NCBI RefSeq assembly: GCF_000772965.1
Contig: NZ_JPVQ01000022.1
Location: 1-63,037, forward strand
Direction: 5' to 3'
Length of the DNA: 63,037 bases
DNA from: Ureibacillus massiliensis 4400831 = CIP 108448 = CCUG 49529
Lineage (GTDB): Bacteria; Bacillota; Bacilli; Bacillales_A; Planococcaceae
The first letter of the stretch is position 1. Each line of letters opens with the position of its first letter. The translations under genes were made by a program, and so were the position numbers. Shown here piece by piece: positions 46,531 to 56,064 of the stretch. A model generated the notes under the pieces. It was not told where the DNA came from and made no database searches. It was given only the letters and a program-made list of their open reading frames with translations.

Positions 46531-47448
46531 ATGAAGAAAAAGTGGTTACTACCTGTACTTGCTTCCTTAATGGCTTTTTCAGCTACGCCAGCTTTAGCTA
46601 GTGCTAATTCAAATACACAAGCAACTCAAGCGGAACTTACAACAACAGCGAAAAGTTTTTTAAATACACCATACTACTACGGTGGAACTACTAAATCAGG
46701 AATTGATTGCTCTGCATTTACAATGAGTGTTTTTAAACAATTTGGTATCCAATTAGATAGAACATCAAGAGGTCAATATAATCAGGGTACTTCAGTATCA
46801 AAAGCAGATTTGCAAGTTGGCGATTTAGTTTTCTTTAATACTTCTGGTAGCGGTGTGTCGCACGTTGGTATTTATATTGGTAATGGTAATATGATTAGTG
46901 CTGAATCTTCAGAAGGTGTTGCGATTTCAAGTATTAATGACCCATACTATTGGGGACCACGTTATATTGGTGCTAAACGCATTGCTGAATTCCCTTCGGT
47001 AAAAGATGCTGCGATTGATTTCTCAGTTTATGCTTCTCGTAGTGAAGTTGCTAAGCAATTAGCAGTCGCTTTAGAGCTAGACATGACAAATACAGAATCT
47101 GGCTTTACTGATGTGAAGACGAACCATAAAAACGCAGGTGCAATCGCTGCTGTAAAAGAAAAAGGTATTTTCTCTGGTGATGAAAATGGAAAATTCAATC
47201 CGTTCTCACCTATTACAAAAGCACAACTTGCTAACGTTTTAGTAGCAGCATTCAAATTAGAAAAAGGTAGTCTTGATAAAACATTCTCCGATGTATCAAG
47301 CGAACACTATGCAGCAAACTCAATTGAAATTCTAGCTTCAAATGGCATCGTTTCAGGAAAAGCAGACGGTTCATTTGGAACTAGTGATATCGTGACGTTA
47401 GAACAACTTAGCTCAATGATTCAAAAGGCAAAGCTTTTAAGTAAATAA
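46531..47448 (+). CDS. NlpC/P60 endopeptidase with SLH domains, 1
   Basis: A 305-aa secreted cell-wall hydrolase expected to cut gamma-D-Glu-diaminopimelate-type bonds in peptidoglycan. The signal ends at about ...PALASA. The NlpC/P60 domain has the catalytic Cys60 (SGIDCSAF) and His111 (SHVGIYIGN). The C-terminal 140 residues carry two clear SLH domains plus an N-terminal remnant of a third (VYASRSEVAKQLAVALEL). CGGAGGAG precedes ATG 46531; the longer frame from 46474 has no ribosome site. The catalytic-domain-first, SLH-last order is shared with the gene at 50096. Confidence 0.92.
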   Translation: MKKKWLLPVLASLMAFSATPALASANSNTQATQAELTTTAKSFLNTPYYYGGTTKSGIDCSAFTMSVFKQFGIQLDRTSRGQYNQGTSVSKADLQVGDLVFFNTSGSGVSHVGIYIGNGNMISAESSEGVAISSINDPYYWGPRYIGAKRIAEFPSVKDAAIDFSVYASRSEVAKQLAVALELDMTNTESGFTDVKTNHKNAGAIAAVKEKGIFSGDENGKFNPFSPITKAQLANVLVAAFKLEKGSLDKTFSDVSSEHYAANSIEILASNGIVSGKADGSFGTSDIVTLEQLSSMIQKAKLLSK

Positions 47449-47478
47449 TCCGACAATTTTATATAAAATATGATGAAT

Positions 47479-47518
47479 GAAGGGAGAGTTTGCTATTTTT
47501 CGCAGCTCTTCTTTTTTA
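47479..47518 (+). terminator. Probable terminator after NlpC gene 1
   Basis: GAAGGGAGAGTTTGC and GCAGCTCTTC form an imperfect stem followed by TTTTTT. Confidence 0.6.
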
Positions 47519-47665
47519 TATCGAAAAATAGATTAAAAAGTAATAGTCACCATTTAAAGGGGGTGTTAGGAACTTAAGAAAAAAGTGTAAATAGTCTTAA
47601 TGAAAACTATGAAAATCTTTGGTAAACTAGGAAGTAGCTCGAATGGAAGGGAGGAAATAGGAAAA

Positions 47666-49690
47666 ATGACTGTAAAAAAAATAACTAGCGTGTTCCTTGC
47701 CTTACTGTTGACATTCTCAGCTTTGGGCGTTCAACAAGCGAGTGCTAGTGCGAAATTTGCAGATATACCGTCTTCACACGAAATTTATGACGAATTAACG
47801 TATTTATCAGACTTCAATGTTTCTTCGGGTTATTTAGTTAACGGTAGTCGTTATTTTAAACCTGATAACAACATTACAAAATCTCAAGCTTCAATTATGG
47901 TAATCAATGCATTACAATATCAAACATTAAGATTAGAAAGATCTAGTTTTGTTGATGTGAAAATTGGGACAACGGTTTCGCTCTATGCAGAACGAGTGAG
48001 AAAAATGGGCTATGTTGAACTTTCAGCAGACAAAAAGTTCAATCCTAACAAAGCATTTACTTTAAATGAGACAAGCTATATGTTAGCAAATGCATTTAAG
48101 TTAAATCCAGATAAATATAGCAATGAACCAATCCCATACACAGATGTACCGAAAACTAGTAAATATTATAAATATATTAGTGCGTTATACCATAATGGAA
48201 TTTTAGAAGAAGCAACAACAATTAAACCAACTGCACCTGTAACTCGAGGTAAATTTGTTGAATACTTAGCAAGAGCAAAGAATAAATCATTTAGAATAAA
48301 TGAAGAAGTTCAAGGTGTTACTTCTCCTGAGAATAACGGGATTATCGGTAAGGTTAAAGTTACCGTCGATAATCTAAACGTACGAAGCTCTGCTAATTCA
48401 GCAATTTCAACTAACAAAGTTGGACAAGTAAATAAAGGTACAACTTTTTCAGTAGTTGAAGATAAAAATGGGTGGTTAAAGGTTATTTATAATAATAAAT
48501 ATGCCTATGTGTCAAAACAATATACAACGTATATTGAGAAAGTCACAGAAGATTCACAAGGAGGTACAAAACCTGCTGACAAGCCAGGTACAACTCCTAC
48601 TAATCCAACTACACCATCAAATAATGTTCCAAACTTAGATCTTTCAATAGGAAAAGTTGAGGTAACAGTTGATAATCTCAACGTAAGAAGTTCAGCAAAC
48701 ACTTCCATTTCAACAAATAAAATAGGACAGGTGGACGCTGGAACTATCCTATATGTGTTTGAAGATGATGGTGAATGGTTAAAAGTGAACTATAATGCAC
48801 GTTTTGGATATGTATCAAAGGAATTTACGAAATACATAACAAAAGTGCCAGAACCTGTAGAAAATGAAGAACCAAATAAACCAGAACCAGAAGAACCAGC
48901 AGAAGTTCCTGATGAAATCGTACCTAATGGAGATGTAATTGGCCGTGTAACAGTAGATGGCTTACGCATGCGCAAAGGTCCAGGTGCAAGTTATGAGGCG
49001 ATTGATACTCTAAATACTGGTGATAAAGTTGTTGTCCATAGTATTTCAAAAAATTGGGCAAAAGTTACTTATGGTAATAAAGAGGGCTACACACATAAAT
49101 CATATTTGAAACTATTAAATCAAAATGGTAATGTGTTAGAAAATCGTATTATTATACTTGACCCAGGACACGGTGGTAAAGACCCAGGAACACATTATTC
49201 TAATTACAATGAAAAAGATATCGTATTAAAAATTTCAAATCTAGTGAAACAAAAACTAGAAGCTAGTGGTGCGAATGTTTTAATGACTAGAACAGGCGAT
49301 ACATATCCTACGCTTCAAGATCGTGTTGATTTCACGGCAAATAATTACGGTGAACTATTTGTAAGTATTCACGTAAACTCAGCTGATAGTACATCAGCGA
49401 AAGGTACGGAAACGTACTATAGTATTACATCTGGTGATATGTATAAAGAAGATATCGATCTTGCAACATACATTAACAGTGAAATTGTTAAAAATGCTGA
49501 TATGGTGGACCGTGGTGTAAGGAACTATCCATTCTATGTTGTTCGAAATATGATTATCCCTTCTGTATTAGTAGAAGTAGGATTCATTTCAAACAGTCAA
49601 GACCGTGCTAAATTAGTTGACAGTAAATATATAGAAATATACGCTGACAGCATTTACAATGGTATTGTTAAATATTACTCGAAACAATAA
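47666..49690 (+). CDS. SLH + triple SH3 + amidase_3 autolysin
   Basis: A 674-aa N-acetylmuramoyl-L-alanine amidase. It comprises a signal peptide ending ...ASASA, three diverged SLH domains (about 27-200), and three SH3-type domains (about 228-290, 328-390, 426-485). The first two SH3 domains are near duplicates with VTVDNLNVRSSAN. Pro/Thr linkers separate them. The C-terminal amidase_3 domain (about 493-670) has zinc ligands in LDPGHGGKDPG, NEKDI and SIHVNSA, and the catalytic Glu in VEVGFISN. AAGGGAGG lies before ATG 47666; the upstream ATG at 47600 is in frame but unlikely. Confidence 0.92.
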   Translation: MTVKKITSVFLALLLTFSALGVQQASASAKFADIPSSHEIYDELTYLSDFNVSSGYLVNGSRYFKPDNNITKSQASIMVINALQYQTLRLERSSFVDVKIGTTVSLYAERVRKMGYVELSADKKFNPNKAFTLNETSYMLANAFKLNPDKYSNEPIPYTDVPKTSKYYKYISALYHNGILEEATTIKPTAPVTRGKFVEYLARAKNKSFRINEEVQGVTSPENNGIIGKVKVTVDNLNVRSSANSAISTNKVGQVNKGTTFSVVEDKNGWLKVIYNNKYAYVSKQYTTYIEKVTEDSQGGTKPADKPGTTPTNPTTPSNNVPNLDLSIGKVEVTVDNLNVRSSANTSISTNKIGQVDAGTILYVFEDDGEWLKVNYNARFGYVSKEFTKYITKVPEPVENEEPNKPEPEEPAEVPDEIVPNGDVIGRVTVDGLRMRKGPGASYEAIDTLNTGDKVVVHSISKNWAKVTYGNKEGYTHKSYLKLLNQNGNVLENRIIILDPGHGGKDPGTHYSNYNEKDIVLKISNLVKQKLEASGANVLMTRTGDTYPTLQDRVDFTANNYGELFVSIHVNSADSTSAKGTETYYSITSGDMYKEDIDLATYINSEIVKNADMVDRGVRNYPFYVVRNMIIPSVLVEVGFISNSQDRAKLVDSKYIEIYADSIYNGIVKYYSKQ

Positions 49691-49696
49691 CATTTT

Positions 49697-49731
49697 ATCC
49701 CAAAAGCATAATAGCTTTTGGGATTTTTTTT
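49697..49731 (+). terminator. Terminator of the amidase gene
   Basis: ATCCCAAAAGC (49697-49707) and GCTTTTGGGAT (49714-49724) form a perfect stem followed by a T run. Confidence 0.95.
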
Positions 49732-50095
49732 GTTGAAAGTTGTTGGATTTCAGTTGAAAAATAAATAGCTGAGAAAATGATAAAATATTGGTAAAAATAG
49801 AAGAAATAATGTTAGTAATATGATGTACATATAATAGGAAATTAATATGAATGAAAGTAAATTAATAGGAGGAAAACTTGGTAAAATATTCACTCAATTT
49901 TACAGTATTATTACGCATTAATTGTTGTTGTTTAAATATTCTCGTTAATACAATAATATTCTCTAAAACGCATATAAACTATTATTCTCTAAGTAACGAA
50001 TAAGTTATCGAAATGAAAAATTATAATACTCTTTTCTATGATAGTCTTTATGTAGGATAAATATATCACTTAAAGCTAGAAGGGAGTACTTAAAT
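49732..50095. other. Leader region of NlpC gene 2
   Basis: AT-rich, with no gene. TATGATAGTCT at 50037-50047 matches the element upstream of the other NlpC/P60 gene, with ATGAAA at 50013-50018 at the same 18-bp spacing. The transcription start should be just downstream. Confidence 0.5.
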
Positions 50096-51019
50096 ATGAA
50101 AAAGCGGTGGTTACTACCAATCTTTGCATCATTCATGATTTTTTCAGGTATAGGTACAGATAACGCTGAGGCAGCAAGTGTTGCAGATTTAACAAACACA
50201 GCGATGAACTATATTGGTGCACCATATCAATATGGAGGTACTTCTATTAAATACGGAATAGATTGTTCAGCATATACACAATTAGTATTTTCTAAATTAG
50301 GAATTTCACTTCCTCGCTCATCAAGCGCACAATACAATGAAGGTACATATGTTTCAAAAAGTAATTTACAAGCAGGAGACTTGGTATTCTTTAATACTTC
50401 TGGAAGAGGAGTCTCACATGTTGGTATATACATAGGTAATAATAAATTCATCTCAGCTACAACAAGTGGCGGCGTTGCTGTTGACAGTATCAACGATCCA
50501 TACTATTGGGGATCACGTTACGTTGGTGCAAAACGAGTAGCAAATTTCAATGAAGAAAAAGCAGAAGTAAAAGCAGCTGCAGTTGATTTTACTCGCTATG
50601 CTTCACGTGGACAAGTTGCGTTGCAATTAGCTGAGGCGTTACAATTAGATACTTCAGATACAAATTCACCATTTAACGATATCGCTCCTGATTCTAAATA
50701 CGCTGGAGCAGTAACAGCATTAAACAAAATTGGTGCTTTTAATGGAAATGAAGCTGGGAACTTTGAACCGAATTCACCAATCACTCGTGGACAGTTATCT
50801 TACGTTTTAACTGGCGCATTCAACTTAGACTTACAAGGTGAAGCAGAACAATTTTCAGACGTACCAGAAGGTCATTGGGCATATGAAGGCGTAAAATTAC
50901 TATCTTCTACAAAGCTAACATACGGCCGACCGGATGGCACATTTGGAGTAAATGATTATGTAACACACACTCATATCACAGACTTTATCAATCGTTTCAT
51001 TTATAAATATAATAAATAA
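50096..51019 (+). CDS. NlpC/P60 endopeptidase with SLH domains, 2
   Basis: A 307-aa paralogue of the gene at 46531: signal peptide ending near ...DNAEA, an NlpC/P60 domain with Cys57 (YGIDCSAYTQL) and His108 (SHVGIYIGN), then two clear SLH domains and part of a third. The SINDPYYWGxRYxGAKR segment is shared by both proteins. The two genes flank the amidase gene, so this is probably an old duplication. AAGGGAG precedes the ATG. Confidence 0.92.
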   Translation: MKKRWLLPIFASFMIFSGIGTDNAEAASVADLTNTAMNYIGAPYQYGGTSIKYGIDCSAYTQLVFSKLGISLPRSSSAQYNEGTYVSKSNLQAGDLVFFNTSGRGVSHVGIYIGNNKFISATTSGGVAVDSINDPYYWGSRYVGAKRVANFNEEKAEVKAAAVDFTRYASRGQVALQLAEALQLDTSDTNSPFNDIAPDSKYAGAVTALNKIGAFNGNEAGNFEPNSPITRGQLSYVLTGAFNLDLQGEAEQFSDVPEGHWAYEGVKLLSSTKLTYGRPDGTFGVNDYVTHTHITDFINRFIYKYNK

Positions 51020-51024
51020 CTGTT

Positions 51025-51057
51025 AAAAAGAGATGCGAGTTCTGGCATCTCTTTTTT
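51025..51057 (+). terminator. Terminator of NlpC gene 2
   Basis: AAAAAGAGATGC and GCATCTCTTTTTT form a stem around GAGTTCTG. Confidence 0.93.
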
Positions 51058-51208
51058 ACGTTCAGAATCACTAATGAAGCTCTTCATTAACTAAAGACAC
51101 ACAAAGTCGCATAAAGGCACAACCACCTACTTAACAGAGTACCGGGTCCCCCAAATAATCTTCTTACCACCAATTCACCCTAAACCACACCTACTTCCAT
51201 CCAAAACA

Positions 51209-51247
51209 AAAACTCCTCTCAAGCCGAAACCAGCTTAAGAGGAGTTT
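51209..51247 (-). terminator. Terminator of the glucosaminidase gene (minus)
   Basis: ACTCCTCTCAAGC and GCTTAAGAGGAGT pair; on the minus strand a T-rich tract (TTTTTGTTTT) follows. The convergent plus-strand terminator is at 51025. Confidence 0.88.
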
Positions 51248-51274
51248 ATTATTTTTATTTTTAGATTAGTAGAT

Positions 51275-53302
51275 TTAATTCAATACATTAATTAAATCAG
51301 AACGAATCCATACAAATTGCGGAGATGAAGTAGTGTATGGAGGCGTAGCATCAGAGTAAACTTTATACCATACATAACCATCTGCTGCTTCCGTTTTATC
51401 AGCAATAATGACTGGGTAACCAAACTCTCCTGATTGACCAGGGCGTTTTTGATCATATGAATAAGCGATAGCACTGTTTGTTGTTGGTTCAACACGCGTA
51501 TTTACGCTACCCGCTAATGCCATCACCATTCCGATTTGACCATCTTCATAATCTTTAAAGCCATTACGAGAATCCATACGGTACATATGACCAGCTACCT
51601 TTGCACCCCAATGTGGATCAGAAGCATAGTTCACATTGACACCTACTGTTTTGTTACCAGGAACCGCACCTTCATTACGATAGTCACCGTTTTGTGGTAG
51701 GTAATTTGCATTTAATAAATAATTTACGAAGGCAAATACACTATCTTTCGGTTCAGCGTATTTTTCACCAGTTTTTAACGGATCGTGATCATATACTTTT
51801 ATTCCAAACAGGTTATTAATGTCTTTTGCTTTAGCACTAATACCGTAGTCACTCTCATGGATTGCTGTTGCTAAGATAAATAATGCATTAACGCTATATT
51901 TCTCTTCCATTTCTTTTAAGTAATTACCTAAACCAATTAGTTTAGATTCTTTTGTAAGGTTAGCATATCGGCTAGCACCAGATGCTTCTTTAAGTTCTAG
52001 CTCTTTTTTAATGATTGATTCAAGTTCTGCTGCTGTATAATTTGATGGTTTACGAACAGATGCGAATTGGAAGTATGGATAGTAAGTGCCAACCTCTTGC
52101 ATTTGTTTATTAAAGAAATGAACACCATCAAAACTATAATATGTTTCTCCAGATTTCATGAAGTCCGCAGCAGGTCCAACAGTATAAAATCCTTCAGATC
52201 TACCTTGAACATGGTTATAAATTCTATGGTTTAACATACCATCCGTAATGAAATATTCGTCACGGTTTTCAATGGCAGCAGTTGGGATAATACTAACATC
52301 AGTAGGCTTTGCATAACCTACGACGTCACCAATTTGTACAATTACATATACTTCACCTTTTGAATTAACTCCTGTGCCGTTATATTTCAATTCGCGACCT
52401 TCAGTAACGTATGAAATTTGTTCAACGAAGTTATTATATGCATAAACGGATGTAGTATTTGCAGAAGTATCTGCCGCATATGCTAGTCCACTTGGTGCTT
52501 TAATAATATTATTTCCAAAGTAAATTAGATTTAATGATGATGATGCATTTAGTGCAGCTAAAGCATCTGAATAAGTTTGATACATTGTTGGATTTTTCGT
52601 TACAGTACCATTTTCAATTTTTCCAACATAGAAAACTTGTTTTACAACTTCTTCTGGTGGTTGTTCATTACCATTATCCGGTTGATTGTATTTTTCAGCT
52701 TCATGGTACATGCGGAATAGGAATGCTGCTGCATGAGCAATTGTTGCTGAATCTTTTGGATTGAAATACACACCGGAATCCGTATGTGAACCTCGAATAA
52801 TGTTGTAATGAACAGATGTTGCTACACCTTTTTCAAACGAATAATAAATTCTTTCATTGTCTTTAAAAGTTAATGGTGCTTCTTCTAGCGGAACATTTAG
52901 ATATTTAAGTGCGTTGTATAACATACCGGCCATTTGTTGACGGGTAATTTGATCGTTAGGTCTAAAAGTACCATCTGGATAACCACTTAAAATTCCAGCA
53001 CCGGCTGCATTTTGTACTTCACGAGTTAAACTAGCACCCTTTAAATCTGAAAAAGTATATTTCGTAGAGAGTGGTAAATCTAATGCTCGAGCAATATATG
53101 ACGCGAATTCACCACGTGTCACTTTTCGATTTGGATTATAGTTTCCTTTAGCATCTGGTAAAATAACTCCTTTATTTGCCCAATATGTTAATTCAGTTAC
53201 CATTTGGTGATTACTGATGTCATTAGCATATGATTCTGTGGGACTAACAATTGAGAAAGTTAAGACACTAGCAAGTACTAAGCCTAGTGATTTTTTGATC
53301 AT
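51275..53302 (-). CDS. SLH + glucosaminidase (GH73) + SH3 autolysin
   Basis: A 675-aa minus-strand murein hydrolase. The signal peptide ends near ...SYA; three SLH domains follow (about 25-200), then a beta-rich middle part, a glucosaminidase domain (about 440-600) and a final SH3-like segment. The catalytic Glu is in ATAIHESDYGIS, and NNLFGIKVYDHD plus HWGAKVAGHMYR match LytD/LytG-type endo-beta-N-acetylglucosaminidases. The start is the minus-strand ATG at 53302, which has GGGGAGG upstream; the longer frame to 53323 overlaps that site. It is the only SLH gene here on the minus strand. Confidence 0.88.
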   Translation of the reverse strand: MIKKSLGLVLASVLTFSIVSPTESYANDISNHQMVTELTYWANKGVILPDAKGNYNPNRKVTRGEFASYIARALDLPLSTKYTFSDLKGASLTREVQNAAGAGILSGYPDGTFRPNDQITRQQMAGMLYNALKYLNVPLEEAPLTFKDNERIYYSFEKGVATSVHYNIIRGSHTDSGVYFNPKDSATIAHAAAFLFRMYHEAEKYNQPDNGNEQPPEEVVKQVFYVGKIENGTVTKNPTMYQTYSDALAALNASSSLNLIYFGNNIIKAPSGLAYAADTSANTTSVYAYNNFVEQISYVTEGRELKYNGTGVNSKGEVYVIVQIGDVVGYAKPTDVSIIPTAAIENRDEYFITDGMLNHRIYNHVQGRSEGFYTVGPAADFMKSGETYYSFDGVHFFNKQMQEVGTYYPYFQFASVRKPSNYTAAELESIIKKELELKEASGASRYANLTKESKLIGLGNYLKEMEEKYSVNALFILATAIHESDYGISAKAKDINNLFGIKVYDHDPLKTGEKYAEPKDSVFAFVNYLLNANYLPQNGDYRNEGAVPGNKTVGVNVNYASDPHWGAKVAGHMYRMDSRNGFKDYEDGQIGMVMALAGSVNTRVEPTTNSAIAYSYDQKRPGQSGEFGYPVIIADKTEAADGYVWYKVYSDATPPYTTSSPQFVWIRSDLINVLN

Positions 53303-53537
53303 TAAAGTTATTCCTCCCCTCATTTTCTGTTATAATGATAGCAATTTTTGAGGGAAAATGATAGGTACTTTCATAGTATAAAAGATTACAAGTATATTAA
53401 AATTAGTATAATAATTCACATTATTAAAAGATTTGTAATCAAGATGTAACCATATTATACTTAAAAAAAGTTGTAGAATAATTTGAGTTATAGGGAATAA
53501 CAAATAGTAGATACAAAAAGAGGGGATCGAAAAATAG

Positions 53538-55022
53538 ATGTTAGACATTTCGACAAAGATAGAAAAAAAAGAATGGTTAGAAATAATTCTTGCACTAGCA
53601 GTTATAATAGCAGGAGTACTTTTACCATCATCTTTTGCATTAATTAGTACAACAATTTTCTTTGCTTTGTTCGCATTTTTTAAGCCATATCAAAGCTTAG
53701 TCATACTTATTCCGTATGTTATTTTCCGTACCTTCTTTATTGAAATTAATACAGGTATGAAATTGATTGGTGATTTAATCACTATAATCGTCCTAATCCG
53801 ATTATTATTATTGAATATAAAACATTGGAAATCATGGTTTCATTTCAAATTGTTTGAATGGTTTTTCTTTGTTTTCTTAATATTTGGTGCAATTATTGGT
53901 TATTTAAATGACGTAACACTGGCTTCGGTTATTTTCCAAGTTCGTACGTTTATCATCATGTACTTATTATACTTCGTGATAAGTCGACTTCAATTACCGA
54001 AAAACTTCTTTGTAAAATTGTCGTGGATTACGGTCTTTTCTGGGATTATATTATTTATCCAAGGTGTTGTTGAAAAGATTTCTTCTCGCCAATGGTTAAT
54101 GCCTGAAGTTTGGTCAGAAAAAGTTCTTTCAGCGACAAATGCAGTTCGTGTATATGGATTACTAAATAATCCTAACTCGTTAGCGCTAGTGATGTTCTTT
54201 GCAGTATGTGCTGTTTTTTTCCTACGTTGGGTATATAAAGATGAAAAATATAAATGGTTACTTATTGTATGCCAAGTCGCATTCACAGGACTGATCGTAT
54301 TAACTTTATCCCGAGGTACATGGATATTCACGATTGTCTTTATCGCTTTCTTCTTTATCATTGCTCGTAGAAGTAAACGCCTTAAACAGTTTGCCATAAC
54401 TTTAGTTGCATCCATTGTGCTTGTTTATATACCTGTTTACTTTGGTGCTGTTTTAATGCAACAGATGGGTGCGGTTGAAGAAGGGCCAAGTGATGGTGGT
54501 GGAATTGGTAACCGATTCGCTGAAACATTTGATGAGGATACTTTAGCGTTAATGAGTGAAAGTGGTCGTTTATTCTATATTAAAAAAGGCTTTGAAGTGC
54601 TGAAGGATTACCCGATAACAGGTGCTGGATTTGGTACTTTTGGAGGATCTGCAACATTATCATACGATTCACCAATTTATGATAAGTACGAAATACGATC
54701 AGATATTTATGGTGGGAAGAACTTCTATTCTGACAATCAATATATACAAGTCATTGCTGAAACAGGAGCTATTGGTGTACTCCTATTTGCTGGATTCTTA
54801 ATTGCAATGCTCTGGATCTTCATAAAAGAACGAGAATCAATGTTTGGTAAAGTAATGTTTGCCCTTTGGTTTGCAACAGGTGTTGCAGGTGTTGTATATA
54901 ATATTTGGGAATTAAAAGTATTCACAATGTTCTTCTTTATGTTGTTTGGAATTTTTGCTTCCATCAATCAATATTATCAAAAGCTTCCATTAGATAAAGA
55001 AGCAGAGAATGCGGTAGAATAA
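53538..55022 (+). CDS. O-antigen ligase/polymerase-like membrane protein
   Basis: A 494-aa polytopic protein (about 11-12 spans) of the Wzy/WaaL superfamily. The Wzy_C core is visible: LLNNPNSLALVMFF, LTLSRGTWI, a large loop containing SGRLFYIKKGFEVLKDYPITGAGFG, and the later FYSDNQYIQVIAETGAIGVLLF. In a csaB neighbourhood it is a good candidate for polymerising or ligating the secondary cell-wall polymer. GAGGGGA precedes ATG 53538. The terminator is at 55130. Confidence 0.85.
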   Translation: MLDISTKIEKKEWLEIILALAVIIAGVLLPSSFALISTTIFFALFAFFKPYQSLVILIPYVIFRTFFIEINTGMKLIGDLITIIVLIRLLLLNIKHWKSWFHFKLFEWFFFVFLIFGAIIGYLNDVTLASVIFQVRTFIIMYLLYFVISRLQLPKNFFVKLSWITVFSGIILFIQGVVEKISSRQWLMPEVWSEKVLSATNAVRVYGLLNNPNSLALVMFFAVCAVFFLRWVYKDEKYKWLLIVCQVAFTGLIVLTLSRGTWIFTIVFIAFFFIIARRSKRLKQFAITLVASIVLVYIPVYFGAVLMQQMGAVEEGPSDGGGIGNRFAETFDEDTLALMSESGRLFYIKKGFEVLKDYPITGAGFGTFGGSATLSYDSPIYDKYEIRSDIYGGKNFYSDNQYIQVIAETGAIGVLLFAGFLIAMLWIFIKERESMFGKVMFALWFATGVAGVVYNIWELKVFTMFFFMLFGIFASINQYYQKLPLDKEAENAVE

Positions 55023-55129
55023 ATAAATCTTAGTTAGCTTTAGTAAAGGTGAATGTAACTTTCGATTGTAGAGGACAGTGTTTTTCCGTAGTAAATTTCA
55101 TTCGATCCCAAAACAAAATAATCGTTTAA

Positions 55130-55166
55130 AGGCAGTTCTCAAAATTTGAGGGCTGTCTTATTTTTG
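55130..55166 (+). terminator. Terminator of the ligase gene
   Basis: GGCAGTTCTCAAA and TTTGAGGGCTGTC pair (with G.T wobbles), followed by TTATTTTT. Confidence 0.85.
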
Positions 55167-55230
55167 TGAAAATAATAAATTTCGTGCGGATTGTAGATAA
55201 ATTTCATTCTAGCTTTTCTTTGAGAGCGCT

Positions 55231-55590
55231 TGTCGAGGACAAAATGAATGATGAGATTCGTGGAAGTGTCCGTGAGTGAGCTTGTCGAGGGCAAATTTAG
55301 GTGAGAAGCATCGAAATTGTCCACGAGAAAGCATCTCGGGGACAAAACTCATCCAAAAACCGAAGAAATTGTCCATGAGAAAGCACCTCGGGGACAAAAC
55401 TCATTCAAGAACTGAAGAAATTGTCCATGAGAAAGCACCTCGGGGACAAAACTCATTCAAGAACTGAAGAAAATGTCCACGAGAAAGCATCTCGGGGACA
55501 AAACTCATCCGAGAACCGAAGAAATTGTCCACGAGAAAGCATCTCGGGGACAAAATTCATCCAAAAACCGAGGGAAATGTCCTTGATCCA
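55231..55590. repeat. Array A7: 52-bp direct repeats of GGACAAA hairpins
   Basis: GTCC half-sites start at 55268, 55319, 55371, 55423, 55475, 55527 and 55579. GGACAAA-type words start at 55237, 55289, 55340, 55392, 55444, 55496 and 55548. The period is 52 bp (51 once in each series). Each unit folds as TGTCC-x-CGAG, a 7-base loop, CTCG-x-GGACA. Some units have TGAG instead of CGAG, keeping a G.U pair in plus-strand RNA. The GGACAAA word is that of arrays A1 and A3, but here it occurs as inverted pairs. The rest of 55023-56002 is AT-rich with no gene. Confidence 0.9.
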
Positions 55591-55974
55591 ACTTTAAGAA
55601 CGCCTATCGCATCAATCCCATCAAAATCCCATCAAAAACCCACCCCATACAACATCCCCAATACACACAATATCCTCATCCTACTTGTTCCAACGAAAAT
55701 ATCCTCGTAACAAAAATTTTAAAATCCACTATAATATAGATTCTCGTTACCATCTAAGACTTTTGCAGCTAGTGACAATGCAGGTTGGAAGCTCCCTTAA
55801 ATGCCATTTTTAATACCTCTAGTAAATATTGTCCATATCATAAAAATATATAATAACTATCTATTATACAAGAGGAATGTAATAGAGTTATTACAGAATT
55901 GATACAATAGAAACATAGAATAATAGTCAATTTTTTGATATATTAACCATATCAATATATTAAAGGAAGGTGAC

Positions 55975-56064
55975 ATGCTTCTTTACCATATGGAGCAACA
56001 TTATGAAGAAGAAAATTGCGATCATCATGAGTTTTTTACTCACAGTCTCTGTTGCATTTGCTAG
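55975..56064 (+). CDS. Possible 29-codon leader ORF overlapping the next gene
   Basis: ATG 55975 has the best ribosome site in the region (AAAGGAAGG) and opens a 29-codon frame, rich in His, Glu and Cys, that ends at 56064, inside the signal-peptide region of the SLH gene starting at 56003. It could couple or attenuate translation of that gene. It may also be chance: the same ribosome site might serve an in-frame GTG at 55970 only poorly. No homologue is known to me. Confidence 0.3.
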   Translation: MLLYHMEQHYEEENCDHHEFFTHSLCCIC

